From an uncultured Bacilli bacterium (GTDB lineage Bacteria; Bacillota_I; Bacilli_A; RF39; UBA660), in the NCBI GenBank assembly GCA_947588795.1, contig CANPZJ010000055.1, positions 1 through 5,301 of the forward strand: a stretch of 5,301 bases of DNA, written 5' to 3'. The translations under genes were made by a program, and so were the position numbers. Of the stretch, positions 5,092 to 5,301 are shown one piece after another (the first letter of the stretch is position 1; the number at the start of each line of letters is the position of its first letter). The notes under the pieces were generated by a model that had not been told where the DNA came from, made no database searches, and was given only the letters and a program-made list of their open reading frames with translations.

Positions 5092-5301
5092 TTAATCTCT
5101 TAATTTTTTAAAAAAACTATCAACTACATTTTTATATTCATTTTTTAATTGTTCACAATCATTTGTTTGTATTATATTGTTTGTGCTATTTTGATTATTT
5201 TGTTCTAATAAATAATATACTTTATCTATTCTAGATTGATTAATTATCATTTGACACATTTGACATGGAGCTAAAGTTACATACATTGTACAGCCATCTA
5301 A
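5092..5301 (-). CDS. tadA: tRNA-specific adenosine deaminase TadA, C-terminal part (5' end outside window)
   Basis: The last 69 codons of a cytidine/deoxycytidylate-deaminase-fold zinc enzyme. The frame is open through the right edge, with LDGCT preceding M-Y-V-T-L, so the ATG at 5286 is internal. TadA converts A34 to inosine in the tRNA(Arg) ACG anticodon. Seen: GCTMYVTLAPCQMCQMIINQSRIDKVYY, which matches the GCTLYVTLEPCPMCxxAIxxSRIxKVxx block; the two zinc-binding cysteines (PCxxC) are present, while the catalytic HAE motif lies outside the window. Position upstream of dnaX is the classic Bacillota location. Oddities: the near-invariant E before PC is A, the residue after the second Cys is Q instead of the usual A, and the tail is N/Q-rich (EQNNQNSTNN) instead of the usual D-x-K-x-G-A region. 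A divergent paralogue or another nucleoside deaminase is possible, but location favours TadA. Confidence 0.82.
   Translation of the reverse strand, partial: LDGCTMYVTLAPCQMCQMIINQSRIDKVYYLLEQNNQNSTNNIIQTNDCEQLKNEYKNVVDSFFKKLRD

Noticed and set aside
5100..5120. T6A7-like palindromic stretch near the end of tadA as a terminator
   Set aside because: It encodes the conserved-looking F-F-K-K tail of TadA, the self-complementarity is only A/T with no loop, and no GC stem is present.

Overview
The window is one continuous, leftward-transcribed (minus-strand) block of housekeeping genes from a strongly AT-rich bacterium. Gene content and order match the dnaX-recR region of Bacillota: tadA - dnaX - ybaB/yaaK - recR - bofA - holB - ricT/yaaT - trmN6/yabB. 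AT-richness, tight packing, clear AGGAGG-type Shine-Dalgarno sequences and a BofA-family gene point to a member of Bacilli or a related low-GC lineage (RF39, Erysipelotrichia or Mollicutes-like). The two tryptophans checked (in DnaX and YbaB) are TGG, and ricT ends on TGA, so the sequence looks like the standard bacterial code rather than the Mycoplasma code. The genus cannot be named from this window.

Layout in transcription order (right to left): the 3' part of tadA (tRNA A34 deaminase) enters at the right edge. A 51-base gap follows, carrying an extended -10 promoter candidate. Next come dnaX (clamp-loader tau/gamma), ybaB (nucleoid-associated protein) and recR (recombination mediator). 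After a 41-base gap with a small hairpin come bofA (a two-helix membrane protein), holB (clamp-loader delta'), ricT (Fe-S subunit of the Ric/Y-complex) and trmN6 (tRNA m6A37 methyltransferase). trmN6 runs off the left edge, and its last residues are missing. All junctions after dnaX are short or overlapping: ybaB, holB, ricT and trmN6 start within or a few bases after the preceding gene, recR starts one base after the ybaB stop, and recR-bofA is the only sizeable gap. No gene-free stretch exceeds 51 bases.

Functionally the cluster joins DNA replication (DnaX and HolB in the same clamp loader), recombination repair (RecR, with YbaB), tRNA modification (TadA, TrmN6) and RNA processing (RicT). 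Compared with Bacillus subtilis it is condensed: the small RNA gene between tadA and dnaX, yaaL, the tmk-darA-yaaR group before holB, and yabA between ricT and yabB are all absent here. I see no mobile element, CRISPR, phage or defence gene and no sign of a novel system. The points most worth a second look are an A8 tract at the domain III/linker border of dnaX that could yield a gamma form, an atypical TadA C-terminus, a delta' subunit with no P-loop, and the missing neighbours.
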